Part shown: positions 53,043 through 61,403 of the stretch, piece by piece
Layout: each line of letters opens with the position of its first letter
How positions within the stretch are numbered: position 1 is the first letter of the stretch
From: Bacteroidales bacterium 52_46
GTDB lineage: Bacteria > Bacteroidota > Bacteroidia > Bacteroidales > Muribaculaceae
Length of the DNA stretch: 64,000 nucleotides
Assembly (NCBI GenBank): GCA_001915385.1
Contig: MNQK01000033.1
Coordinates: 1-64,000 of the forward strand
Direction of reading: 5' to 3'
Translations under genes and position numbers: made by a program
Notes under the pieces: generated by a model
Databases searched by the model: none
Seen by the model: only the letters and a program-made list of their open reading frames with translations
Told to the model about the DNA's origin: nothing

Positions 53043-56000
53043 ATGAGAAATCTACGATTATTATTAATGCTGATGCTCTTGGCTGTGACGCAGCTCAGTT
53101 ACGGCCAGGCATCGTCAATCATCCGAGGTACGGTGGTCGACGAGAATGGCGAGCCAATCATCGGCGCACAGCTCCATGAGGTGGACAAGAACAACCGTGT
53201 ATACTCCAACACGGCTACCGACTTCAACGGCGAGTTCTCCTTAGCAATCAAGAATCCCAACAATAAGCTGAAAGTGTCGTACGTAGGCTTCAAGCCTCAG
53301 ACACTTCCCATAAAGCCCAACATGCACATCGTGATGAAGGACGCCTCGACGCTTTCGGAAGTGCAGGTGACGGCCTCGCGTATGAGCAACGACGGCTCGA
53401 TGCCTATCCCCATGCGTGAGCTTTCGGGTGCCACACAGACCATCAACACCAAGGAGTTCGAGGGATTGTCGGTGACCTCAATCGACGACGCCCTCCAGGG
53501 ACGTATGGCAGGTCTCGACATCGTGTCAAACTCAGGTGACCTCGGTTCCGGTTCATCGATGCGTATCCGCGGTTCGGGTTCAATCAACTCCAACGCCGAG
53601 CCACTCATCGTGCTCAACGACATCCCCTACGAGAGCCACGTCGACGAGTCGTTCGACTTCTCCAACGCCACTCAGGAACAGTTCGCCAACCTTCTGGCCA
53701 TCAACCCCGAGGATATCGAGGAAATCACCGTGCTCAAGGACGGTGCGGCCGCAGCCGTATACGGTGCACGCGGTGCCAACGGTGTCATCCTCATCAAGAC
53801 CAAGCGCGGTGTGAAAGGTCCGCCCCGCGTGCAGTACCTCTACAAATTCTCCATGCACAAGCAGCCCAAAGGACGTAAGATGCTCAACGGCGACGACTAC
53901 ACCATGCTCATGAAGCAGGCATATTTCAATCCCGGACAGGATGAAAACGCCGGCAACATACCCGAGTACAACTACGACCCCACGTATTCCGAATACTGGA
54001 ACTTCGTCAACAACACCGACTGGGTCGACGAAGTGACACAATACGGTTATACCCACGACAATACCGTCAACGTGAACGGTGGCGGCGAGAAAGCCAAATA
54101 CCGCGCGTCGCTCGGCTATCTCACACAGACCGGTACCATCATCGAGCAGAAACTCGACCGTATATCGGCGTTGATGAACCTCGACTATCAGGTATCCGAC
54201 CGATTGAAATTCTCGACCGAGTTCTCACTCACCCACACCAAGAATCACAAGACGTATGACGAGTACGGCAACATACTCGACATCGCCTACCGCAAGATGC
54301 CTAACGTAGGCGTGTACCGCCGCGACGACACCGGCGCCCTCACCAACGATTTCTACATCATACCGCAGTCGTCGCAGCTCGACGCTTCGCAGAAAAACCT
54401 TGTCAACCCCGTGGCTATGGCCCATCTTGCCAAGTACGACGAGACATCGATGCGTATCATCCCGACACTGCGCGTGCAGTATGACATACTCAATCCCGAG
54501 AAGCACCGTTTGCGCTATCAGGGCTACGTGCAGTTCGATATCGAGAACCGCAAGGACGACCGAGTGCTTCCGCGCGAGCTTACCTCCTACGCATGGAACA
54601 ATGACAACGTCAACCGCGTGTCGCGTCGCGACGCCGAGTCGCTCAACATGCAGACCAAGCACGAACTCCTGTTCATGCCTCAGATAGGCCACGGCCACTC
54701 GCTGATGCTGCTCGGAGCGTGGGAGCTTACCTCGGGTAACTCGCAGGCTCAGGAATTCCGCAAATACGGTATGCCCAACGGCATCGAGTCGCCGACCGTG
54801 CCCGGTAACGAACGCTCGTTCAGCTCAGGCAAAGGAGAATGGCACTCGATGGCCTACATGGGACGTCTGCACTACGCGTTCAAAGAGCGCTATATCCTCG
54901 ACGTGACCGTACGCCGCGACGGCAGCACCCGTTTCGGTCCCGGCAACCGCTGGGGTACATTCCCTGCCGTGTCAGGTAAATGGATTCTCTCCGACGAAAA
55001 GTGGTTTGACTCCTGGGAATGGTTCAATACATTCGGTATCCGCGCCGGCTACGGTAAGACCGGCCGTATGCCCGACGCCGAGTACCTGCACTATGCGCGC
55101 TACAACTCAAACTACGGTTCGGGAGGCGGTAACTCATATATCGACATCTCCACGCTCAAGCCCGCGTCAATCCGTCTGAGCAACCTCAAGTGGGAGACAG
55201 CCAACTCGGTCAACTTCGGTATCGACGCCAACCTGTTCAACTATAAGGTCAACTTCGACTTCAACGTGTTCAAGGACAAGAACAAAGACCTCCTTTTCTC
55301 CAACCAGACCATCCCGTCGTCGACCGGTTTCGGCTCCATCAGCTACATCAACGGCGGCTCTATGGAGAAGAGCGGATGGGAGTTTAACTTCTGGACACAG
55401 AACCTGCTTAAGTTCAACGACTTCTCGTTTGACTTCAACTTCAACCTGTCGAACTACAACTCGAAAATCACCTACATGCTTCCCGAAATCCTCGAGTCGT
55501 ATGAAGGCCAGTTCGTCAAGACCCCCAACGACTCGCGTTTCGTCAACCGCGTGCAGCTCGGCAACGCCTACGGTTCGATCTACGGTCTGCGCTACAAGGG
55601 TGTGTACCAGTACAGCGACTATGTGGAAGGCCGCGAGGGCACCTGCCCGTTCGTGAAGAACGCCGACGGCGAGTACATCAAGGACTCCAACGGCAACCCG
55701 ATGCCCATGTACTATGACTACGGCGGCATCAACTACAAGTTCCGCGGCGGTGACGCCATCTATGAGGATATCAACCACGACGGTACAATCGACGAGCTCG
55801 ACATTGTCTACTTAGGCAACTGTAACCCCAAGCTCTACGGCGGTTTCGGATTTACGTTCCGCTGGCGCCAGCTTTCGGTCAACGCGTTCTTCAACTTCCG
55901 TACAGGCAACAAGATTGCCAACTACGCCCGCATGCGCGCCGAGAACATGTACACCAACGACAACCAGTCAATCGCCACCAACTGGCGCTGGCGTAAAGAG

Positions 56001-56318
56001 GGCGATGTCACCGACATGCCCCGCGCGCTCTACCAGTACGGCTACAACTGGATGCCGTCAGACCGCTTCGTGGAAAACGGCGACTTCCTGCGCTTCAAGT
56101 ATCTCACATTCAATTACGGGTTTACCAAGGAAGTATGTCAAGCACTGCGTCTGCAGCAACTTAATCTTTACCTGACCCTCAACAACCTGTGCACCTGGAC
56201 CAAATACACCGGTGTAGACCCCGAAATCTCACCCAACGGCATGACCGGCGTGTGCGAGGACTGGAGTTCGACTCCGCGTTCGCAATACTTTACATTCGGT
56301 CTGACTGTAGGTTTCTAA
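53043..56318 (+). CDS. SusC/RagA-type TonB-dependent outer membrane transporter
   Basis: 1091 residues. Signal peptide to about 22, carboxypeptidase-like domain (GTVVDENGEPIIGAQLHEVD), a plug with the SusC signatures SMRIRGSGSIN and VLKDGAAAAVYGARGANGVI, and a 22-strand barrel ending in phenylalanine (YFTFGLTVGF). Imports oligosaccharides or peptides captured by its SusD partner, which is the next gene 22 nt on. Confidence 0.93.
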   Translation: MRNLRLLLMLMLLAVTQLSYGQASSIIRGTVVDENGEPIIGAQLHEVDKNNRVYSNTATDFNGEFSLAIKNPNNKLKVSYVGFKPQTLPIKPNMHIVMKDASTLSEVQVTASRMSNDGSMPIPMRELSGATQTINTKEFEGLSVTSIDDALQGRMAGLDIVSNSGDLGSGSSMRIRGSGSINSNAEPLIVLNDIPYESHVDESFDFSNATQEQFANLLAINPEDIEEITVLKDGAAAAVYGARGANGVILIKTKRGVKGPPRVQYLYKFSMHKQPKGRKMLNGDDYTMLMKQAYFNPGQDENAGNIPEYNYDPTYSEYWNFVNNTDWVDEVTQYGYTHDNTVNVNGGGEKAKYRASLGYLTQTGTIIEQKLDRISALMNLDYQVSDRLKFSTEFSLTHTKNHKTYDEYGNILDIAYRKMPNVGVYRRDDTGALTNDFYIIPQSSQLDASQKNLVNPVAMAHLAKYDETSMRIIPTLRVQYDILNPEKHRLRYQGYVQFDIENRKDDRVLPRELTSYAWNNDNVNRVSRRDAESLNMQTKHELLFMPQIGHGHSLMLLGAWELTSGNSQAQEFRKYGMPNGIESPTVPGNERSFSSGKGEWHSMAYMGRLHYAFKERYILDVTVRRDGSTRFGPGNRWGTFPAVSGKWILSDEKWFDSWEWFNTFGIRAGYGKTGRMPDAEYLHYARYNSNYGSGGGNSYIDISTLKPASIRLSNLKWETANSVNFGIDANLFNYKVNFDFNVFKDKNKDLLFSNQTIPSSTGFGSISYINGGSMEKSGWEFNFWTQNLLKFNDFSFDFNFNLSNYNSKITYMLPEILESYEGQFVKTPNDSRFVNRVQLGNAYGSIYGLRYKGVYQYSDYVEGREGTCPFVKNADGEYIKDSNGNPMPMYYDYGGINYKFRGGDAIYEDINHDGTIDELDIVYLGNCNPKLYGGFGFTFRWRQLSVNAFFNFRTGNKIANYARMRAENMYTNDNQSIATNWRWRKEGDVTDMPRALYQYGYNWMPSDRFVENGDFLRFKYLTFNYGFTKEVCQALRLQQLNLYLTLNNLCTWTKYTGVDPEISPNGMTGVCEDWSSTPRSQYFTFGLTVGF

Positions 56319-56340
56319 CCATTGAAAAAACATAAACGAC

Positions 56341-57894
56341 ATGAACAAGATACTGAAATATTTTACGATAGCACTGTTGGGCGCGGGCGCTGCGTCGTGC
56401 GAAGACTTCTTCGATCTGAAGCCGCAGAATGAGATGGTGCTCGAGGAATTCTGGCAGAATGAGTCAGACGCGCTGTCGGTTGTCGGCAGCTGCTACCGCT
56501 CCATGCAGGAGCCGGGCTTCATGCAGCGTCTGCTCGTATGGGGAGAGTTCCGTTCCGACAACTGTATCCTCGGCAGCGGCGACGGCGGCGACCTCAACAA
56601 CATCGCCAACCTCAACCTCCTACCCTCCAACGGTTATGCCTCATGGAGCGATTTCTACGCAGTCATCAACCTGTGCAACACCGTGGAGCATTTCGCTCCG
56701 ATTGCCTACGAGCGCGACCCCAACTTCACCCTCGGACAGCTCAACGGCTACCTCGCCGAGGTCAAGACAATACGCGCCTACTGCTACTTCACGCTGGTGC
56801 GCGCGTTCCGCGACATACCTTTCACCACCGAGCCTACCATCGACGACACGGTGCCTATGCGTCTGCCGCAGTCAGATCCCGATGAGATAATAAATTTCCT
56901 TATCGACGACCTCAAGGCCGCCGAGCCTGGAGCCATCACCCGCTGGAGCCAGGTATCCTATACCAAGGGCCGTATCACTCAGAACGCGGTGCGCTGCCTT
57001 ATCGCCGACATGTGCCTGTGGCAGGGTCGTTACGCCGAGGCCGAGGAGTATTGCAACCGCATACTCATGGATGGCAACTCGGAGCTGGAACTTGTTTCGC
57101 CCAACAATTACAACAAGGGAGTGTTCATCGACGGCAACTCTACAGAAAGCATCTTCGAACTTCAGTTCAACCGCGGCATCATACCCAACTATGCGGTGTG
57201 CGAGTTTTACGGCACAGCCGGCGGCCGCGGCCCGCAGAAGCAGATGGTGGCATACGATTTCACCACTACCGAGCTTTGGGACGATACCGACGAGCGCCAG
57301 TATGACTTCTATTTCGCCGATGTGGCGGGCGGTACGTTCCCCATCAAGAAATTCGTGTCATACCGCCGCGAGAACGACATACCCAACCAGATACGCGAGT
57401 CGGACTACAACGACGTGGGCGACAACGCGGGCAACACCAACTGGATATTCTACCGTCTGGCCGATGTATACCTGATGAAAGCCGAAGCCCTTACCGAGCA
57501 GAACAAGGACTTGGGCGAGGCATTCAACCTTGTGAAGATGGTGTATGACCGTGCCAACTCGGCTTCTACCGACGGCCTGACAGGCTCGTACGGCAACCAG
57601 GAGGCAATGCGCCAGCTCGTGCTCGACGAGCGCCAGCGCGAGTTCATGTTCGAAGGCAAGCGCTACTACGACCTGCTCCGTGCCATCCGCAAGGACCCGT
57701 CGCGTTTCCAGCTCATAGTAAGCACCTATCTGACACCCAAATATGTCACGCTCGACCAGGCTACCATCTCGTCGAAGCTCAAGAACATGGATGCGCTCTA
57801 CATGCCTATCAAGGATTCGGAGCTCAAGGCCAACCACCAGCTGAAACAGAATCCGTTCTACGAAATGTCGACCGACATTGATGTCAAAAACTAA
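56341..57894 (+). CDS. SusD/RagB-type nutrient-binding lipoprotein
   Basis: 517 residues, lipoprotein signal (AASC at about 20), N-terminal SusD motif (DLKPQNEMVLEEFW), TPR-like helices and the C-terminal RagB region (LVLDERQREFMFEGKRYYDLLRAI). It forms the lid on the SusC barrel and binds the substrate. Lies between the SusC and two FAS1 genes. Confidence 0.93.
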   Translation: MNKILKYFTIALLGAGAASCEDFFDLKPQNEMVLEEFWQNESDALSVVGSCYRSMQEPGFMQRLLVWGEFRSDNCILGSGDGGDLNNIANLNLLPSNGYASWSDFYAVINLCNTVEHFAPIAYERDPNFTLGQLNGYLAEVKTIRAYCYFTLVRAFRDIPFTTEPTIDDTVPMRLPQSDPDEIINFLIDDLKAAEPGAITRWSQVSYTKGRITQNAVRCLIADMCLWQGRYAEAEEYCNRILMDGNSELELVSPNNYNKGVFIDGNSTESIFELQFNRGIIPNYAVCEFYGTAGGRGPQKQMVAYDFTTTELWDDTDERQYDFYFADVAGGTFPIKKFVSYRRENDIPNQIRESDYNDVGDNAGNTNWIFYRLADVYLMKAEALTEQNKDLGEAFNLVKMVYDRANSASTDGLTGSYGNQEAMRQLVLDERQREFMFEGKRYYDLLRAIRKDPSRFQLIVSTYLTPKYVTLDQATISSKLKNMDALYMPIKDSELKANHQLKQNPFYEMSTDIDVKN

Positions 57895-57920
57895 TCTTCC
57901 AAGCTAATCCACTTAACACC

Positions 57921-59774
57921 ATGAATAAGTATCTGCTAAAATCACTGTTTATAGCCGCCCTGGCTGCCGGAACGGGTGCTCTCACATCATGCTCCGACGA
58001 TGTCGACGAGGGTGCCTATTATACATTTACCGGTGATACCGTCTGCTCGTATATCGAGAGCGACCCGCAGTTCTCAATCTTTGCGGATATGATGCACAAG
58101 ACGGGCACCAACGCGTTGCTGTCGACCTACGGCCACTACACGCTGTTCCTTCCCAACGACGCCGCCTTCGAGGAGTATTTCCGCCAGAACGGGCTCTCGC
58201 TTGAGACGATGTCGGCCGACCAGATGCGCGAGATAGTCTACAACCATGTGATCAACAGTCCGGGACGCGACTATATGTCGGAGAACTTCGAGGAAGGTGC
58301 ATTGGCCGAGCCGTCGATGTCCGACAACTTCTTCGTCATCTCCTACAAGTCGAACCCCGAGATGTCGGGTCTTGAGATTTATGTCAACAAGACAGTGCTC
58401 ATCACCGAGCGCGACATCGAGGTGCACAACGGTGTGGTACATCTGGTCAACAGCGTCATTTCGCCCAACAAGGACTATGTGAGCGATATTCTCACCCAGC
58501 CCGAGGTAATCGGCGACAGCCAGACTTTCAACCTCTTTGCCGAGGCATTGCGCGTCACCCACCTCTCCGACTCGCTTGAACGTACCTACGACCTCAATTA
58601 TGTGTGCCCCACAAGCAACGCGCACATCACGCAGGCCGGCTGGGACTGCATTCTCCCCAAGACAAAGCGCTACGGCTACACGCTGTTCGTGGAGCCTGAC
58701 GAAGTGTACGCAGCCCATGGCATACATTCGCTCGCCGATATGGAGCAGGTGGCACGCCGGTACTACGACAACGGTTCCGACGACTATACCGACCGCTCCA
58801 ACGCTCTGAACCAGTTTGTGGCCTACCACATACTCGACCGCTCGATGTCGACCAACATGTTCCTTTATCCGGGCCGCAACACCGTGCCCAACTCGATGAA
58901 GGACCGCGTTGAGTTCTACGAGACCATGCGTGAGTTCTACCTGCTGAAAATCAATGTGGGTCCGAAACTCAACCTCCAGAGATCAGGCAAATGCGTCGAA
59001 GTAGTCGAGGGACTTAGCAATCTCGGCGGTGCCAACGGATACGTGCATTCAATCAATGACCTTCTGGTCTACGACCGCGACGTGATGGAGAATGACGTGC
59101 TCAACTGCCGCATACGCACCGACATGTACAATATTCCCCCGGAGCTTACCAACAACAACATACGCTGGCATTGCACGGAGTCGCCGGCCGACGGTGCATC
59201 GGCGCGTACGATACCCCACGACTTCTGCCTGAAGCATCTTTCGTTCACACCCGAGACCGAAATCGTGATGTGGGCATCGGAAGGCTGGACAATGTATCAG
59301 GCCGACGAGCTCAAGCTCAACGGCTGGTATGACTTCACGCTGCGCCTGCCGCCCGTACCGCCGGGCAACTGGGAAGTGCGCATGGGCTACTCGCGCGTAT
59401 GGTGGCGCGGTATCGCACAGTTCTTCCTCGACGGCGAAATCCAGGGCATACCCCGCGACCTGCGTATCGAGGGCAACGACCCCCGTGTAGGCTGGGTGAA
59501 GGATACCGGAGGCCCCGAGGACAAGGAAATAGACAAGGCGATGCGCAACCGCGGCTACATGAAAGGCCCGGCCTCGGCCATCAACTACTACTACAACTCA
59601 GTGCTCCGCAACGACCAGGCCTACCTGCGTGTCATCATCGGCAACCTCAACGTACAGGAATACGGCGCACACTATCTGCGCGCCAAGAACGTGCTCTCGC
59701 CCGGCAACGAATACAACGGCGACCTCATCGAGCTCGTGCCCGTATCGCTCATCGAATATGAAGACATATATTAA
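57921..59774 (+). CDS. FAS1-domain lipoprotein with C-terminal beta-sandwich
   Basis: 617 residues, lipoprotein signal (LTSC). First FAS1 domain with FLPNDAAFEEYF, a second, diverged one (about 190-330, with FVEPDEVYAAHG), and a C-terminal part (WYDFTLRLPPVPPGNWEVRM; FFLDGEIQG) resembling a carbohydrate-binding-type beta-sandwich. Function unknown; operon context suggests surface glycan or protein capture. Confidence 0.8.
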   Translation: MNKYLLKSLFIAALAAGTGALTSCSDDVDEGAYYTFTGDTVCSYIESDPQFSIFADMMHKTGTNALLSTYGHYTLFLPNDAAFEEYFRQNGLSLETMSADQMREIVYNHVINSPGRDYMSENFEEGALAEPSMSDNFFVISYKSNPEMSGLEIYVNKTVLITERDIEVHNGVVHLVNSVISPNKDYVSDILTQPEVIGDSQTFNLFAEALRVTHLSDSLERTYDLNYVCPTSNAHITQAGWDCILPKTKRYGYTLFVEPDEVYAAHGIHSLADMEQVARRYYDNGSDDYTDRSNALNQFVAYHILDRSMSTNMFLYPGRNTVPNSMKDRVEFYETMREFYLLKINVGPKLNLQRSGKCVEVVEGLSNLGGANGYVHSINDLLVYDRDVMENDVLNCRIRTDMYNIPPELTNNNIRWHCTESPADGASARTIPHDFCLKHLSFTPETEIVMWASEGWTMYQADELKLNGWYDFTLRLPPVPPGNWEVRMGYSRVWWRGIAQFFLDGEIQGIPRDLRIEGNDPRVGWVKDTGGPEDKEIDKAMRNRGYMKGPASAINYYYNSVLRNDQAYLRVIIGNLNVQEYGAHYLRAKNVLSPGNEYNGDLIELVPVSLIEYEDIY

Positions 59775-59801
59775 TCCATCATCCCATAACAGATTTCATC
59801 A

Positions 59802-61394
59802 ATGAAAAAGTCATATATATCAATCGGATTGCTCGCAGTCGCCGGAGTCATGGCATCATGCTCCGAGGACTGGGACAACCACTATGAGCCATCTGACCAG
59901 GTGGCGCAGGAATCGGTGATGGAACTTATCCAGACCGACCCCGAGCTTTCAACCTTCGCCAAGATGCTTGACATAGCCGGCTACGACGACCTGCTTGCGT
60001 CGTCGCAGACGTTCACCGTGTTCGCTCCGACCAACGAGGCGCTGGCCGATGTCGACCTGGAGGATGTCGATGCCGTGAAGCGCATAGTGCTCAACCATAT
60101 AGCACGTTTCAACAACTCGACGGCTTCGGGCGACGGACACACCGTCAAGATGTACAACGGCAAGCGTTTCGCCTTTGACGGCGACACGTTCGGCTCCGTG
60201 GGCCTTGAGCGTACCGACATCATCGCCAACAACGGCATTCTGCATGTGCTGTCGGAGCAGATACCTTATTCCTACAACTTCCGCGAGTATATCGACGTGC
60301 ATGAGTCTACCTCGAAGATGTCGGCCTTCCTCAAGCTCTACGACCGCCGCGAGATGGACCTCGGCGCATCGCGTCCCATCGGAGTCGACGCCAACGGCGC
60401 CACCGTATACGACTCGGTGATGTATGATTACAACCCCGTGCTCCAGCACGGCTGGTACGGTATCGGCGACATAGCCGACGAGGACTCGCTCTTCACCATG
60501 ATAATTCCCGACAACGAGGCATGGGACAAGGCTTACGAGCGCATACGCCCGTATTACACCGTCTATGACAAGGATCCCGAAGTGGCCGACTCGATAGGCG
60601 ACGTGCAGACCAAGCTCGCCATCGTGCATGACCTCGTCTACCGCCGTGTCATCGAGAACCCGATGGCCGAGACCGACCTTTGGTCGACCCGCGGCGGCGA
60701 AGTGGTGGAACCTCAGGTGCTTTTCGCAGGCACCACGCGCGAGGATGCCTCAAACGGTATCATGTACAAGACATCGTCGCTCAACTATGACAACGTGGCC
60801 ACCTGGAACAGGCTTCTCGAAGTAGAGGGCGAGAATCAGGAGGGACGTCAGGCCGCCCAGGCAAGTACCATCTATACGCGTTCGATAGGTTCCGACAACA
60901 TCTATTACGATTCAATCAGCGAGGCGCGCTACATCGAGGTGGTATCGTCGGGCTCTACTGCAACGCAGCCCGGTGTCACCGTCACCATACCCAATGTGCT
61001 GTCGACCGAATACGACATCTACGTGTCGTTCGTGCCCGGAACGGTAAGCGATACGCTCAATATCGAGAAGACACGACTGACGTTCACGCTGTCGTACATG
61101 GGAGCCAACGGCCGCACGCAGAACAAGACGTTCCGCGACCAGAAAGGCACCAAATATGTGACCAGCGAGAAAGAGATGACGTGGATGAAGCTCAACGACG
61201 AGCCGGTATCGTTCCCCGTATCCAACTATTATGACATGCTCTGGCTCATCGATCCGCTCCACACGCAGGCCGACCGGGTCAACACCACCAGGCTGCTCAT
61301 CAAGACCGATGTCTCCAACGCAGAGTTCAACCGCAACGAGATGGTGCGCAAGTTCCGCATCGACCGTGTAGTGTTTGTGCCTATCAAAAAATAA
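59802..61394 (+). CDS. FAS1-domain lipoprotein with C-terminal beta domain
   Basis: 530 residues, lipoprotein signal (MASC at about 20). FAS1 motifs FTVFAPTNEALADV and FTMIIPDNEAWDKAY, with the H2 motif GILHVLSEQIPYS, then a beta-rich end (YDIYVSFVPGTVSDTLNIEK). Related in layout to the preceding gene, suggesting duplication. 9 nt from the next SusC gene. Confidence 0.82.
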   Translation: MKKSYISIGLLAVAGVMASCSEDWDNHYEPSDQVAQESVMELIQTDPELSTFAKMLDIAGYDDLLASSQTFTVFAPTNEALADVDLEDVDAVKRIVLNHIARFNNSTASGDGHTVKMYNGKRFAFDGDTFGSVGLERTDIIANNGILHVLSEQIPYSYNFREYIDVHESTSKMSAFLKLYDRREMDLGASRPIGVDANGATVYDSVMYDYNPVLQHGWYGIGDIADEDSLFTMIIPDNEAWDKAYERIRPYYTVYDKDPEVADSIGDVQTKLAIVHDLVYRRVIENPMAETDLWSTRGGEVVEPQVLFAGTTREDASNGIMYKTSSLNYDNVATWNRLLEVEGENQEGRQAAQASTIYTRSIGSDNIYYDSISEARYIEVVSSGSTATQPGVTVTIPNVLSTEYDIYVSFVPGTVSDTLNIEKTRLTFTLSYMGANGRTQNKTFRDQKGTKYVTSEKEMTWMKLNDEPVSFPVSNYYDMLWLIDPLHTQADRVNTTRLLIKTDVSNAEFNRNEMVRKFRIDRVVFVPIKK

Positions 61395-61403
61395 ACGACC
61401 ATC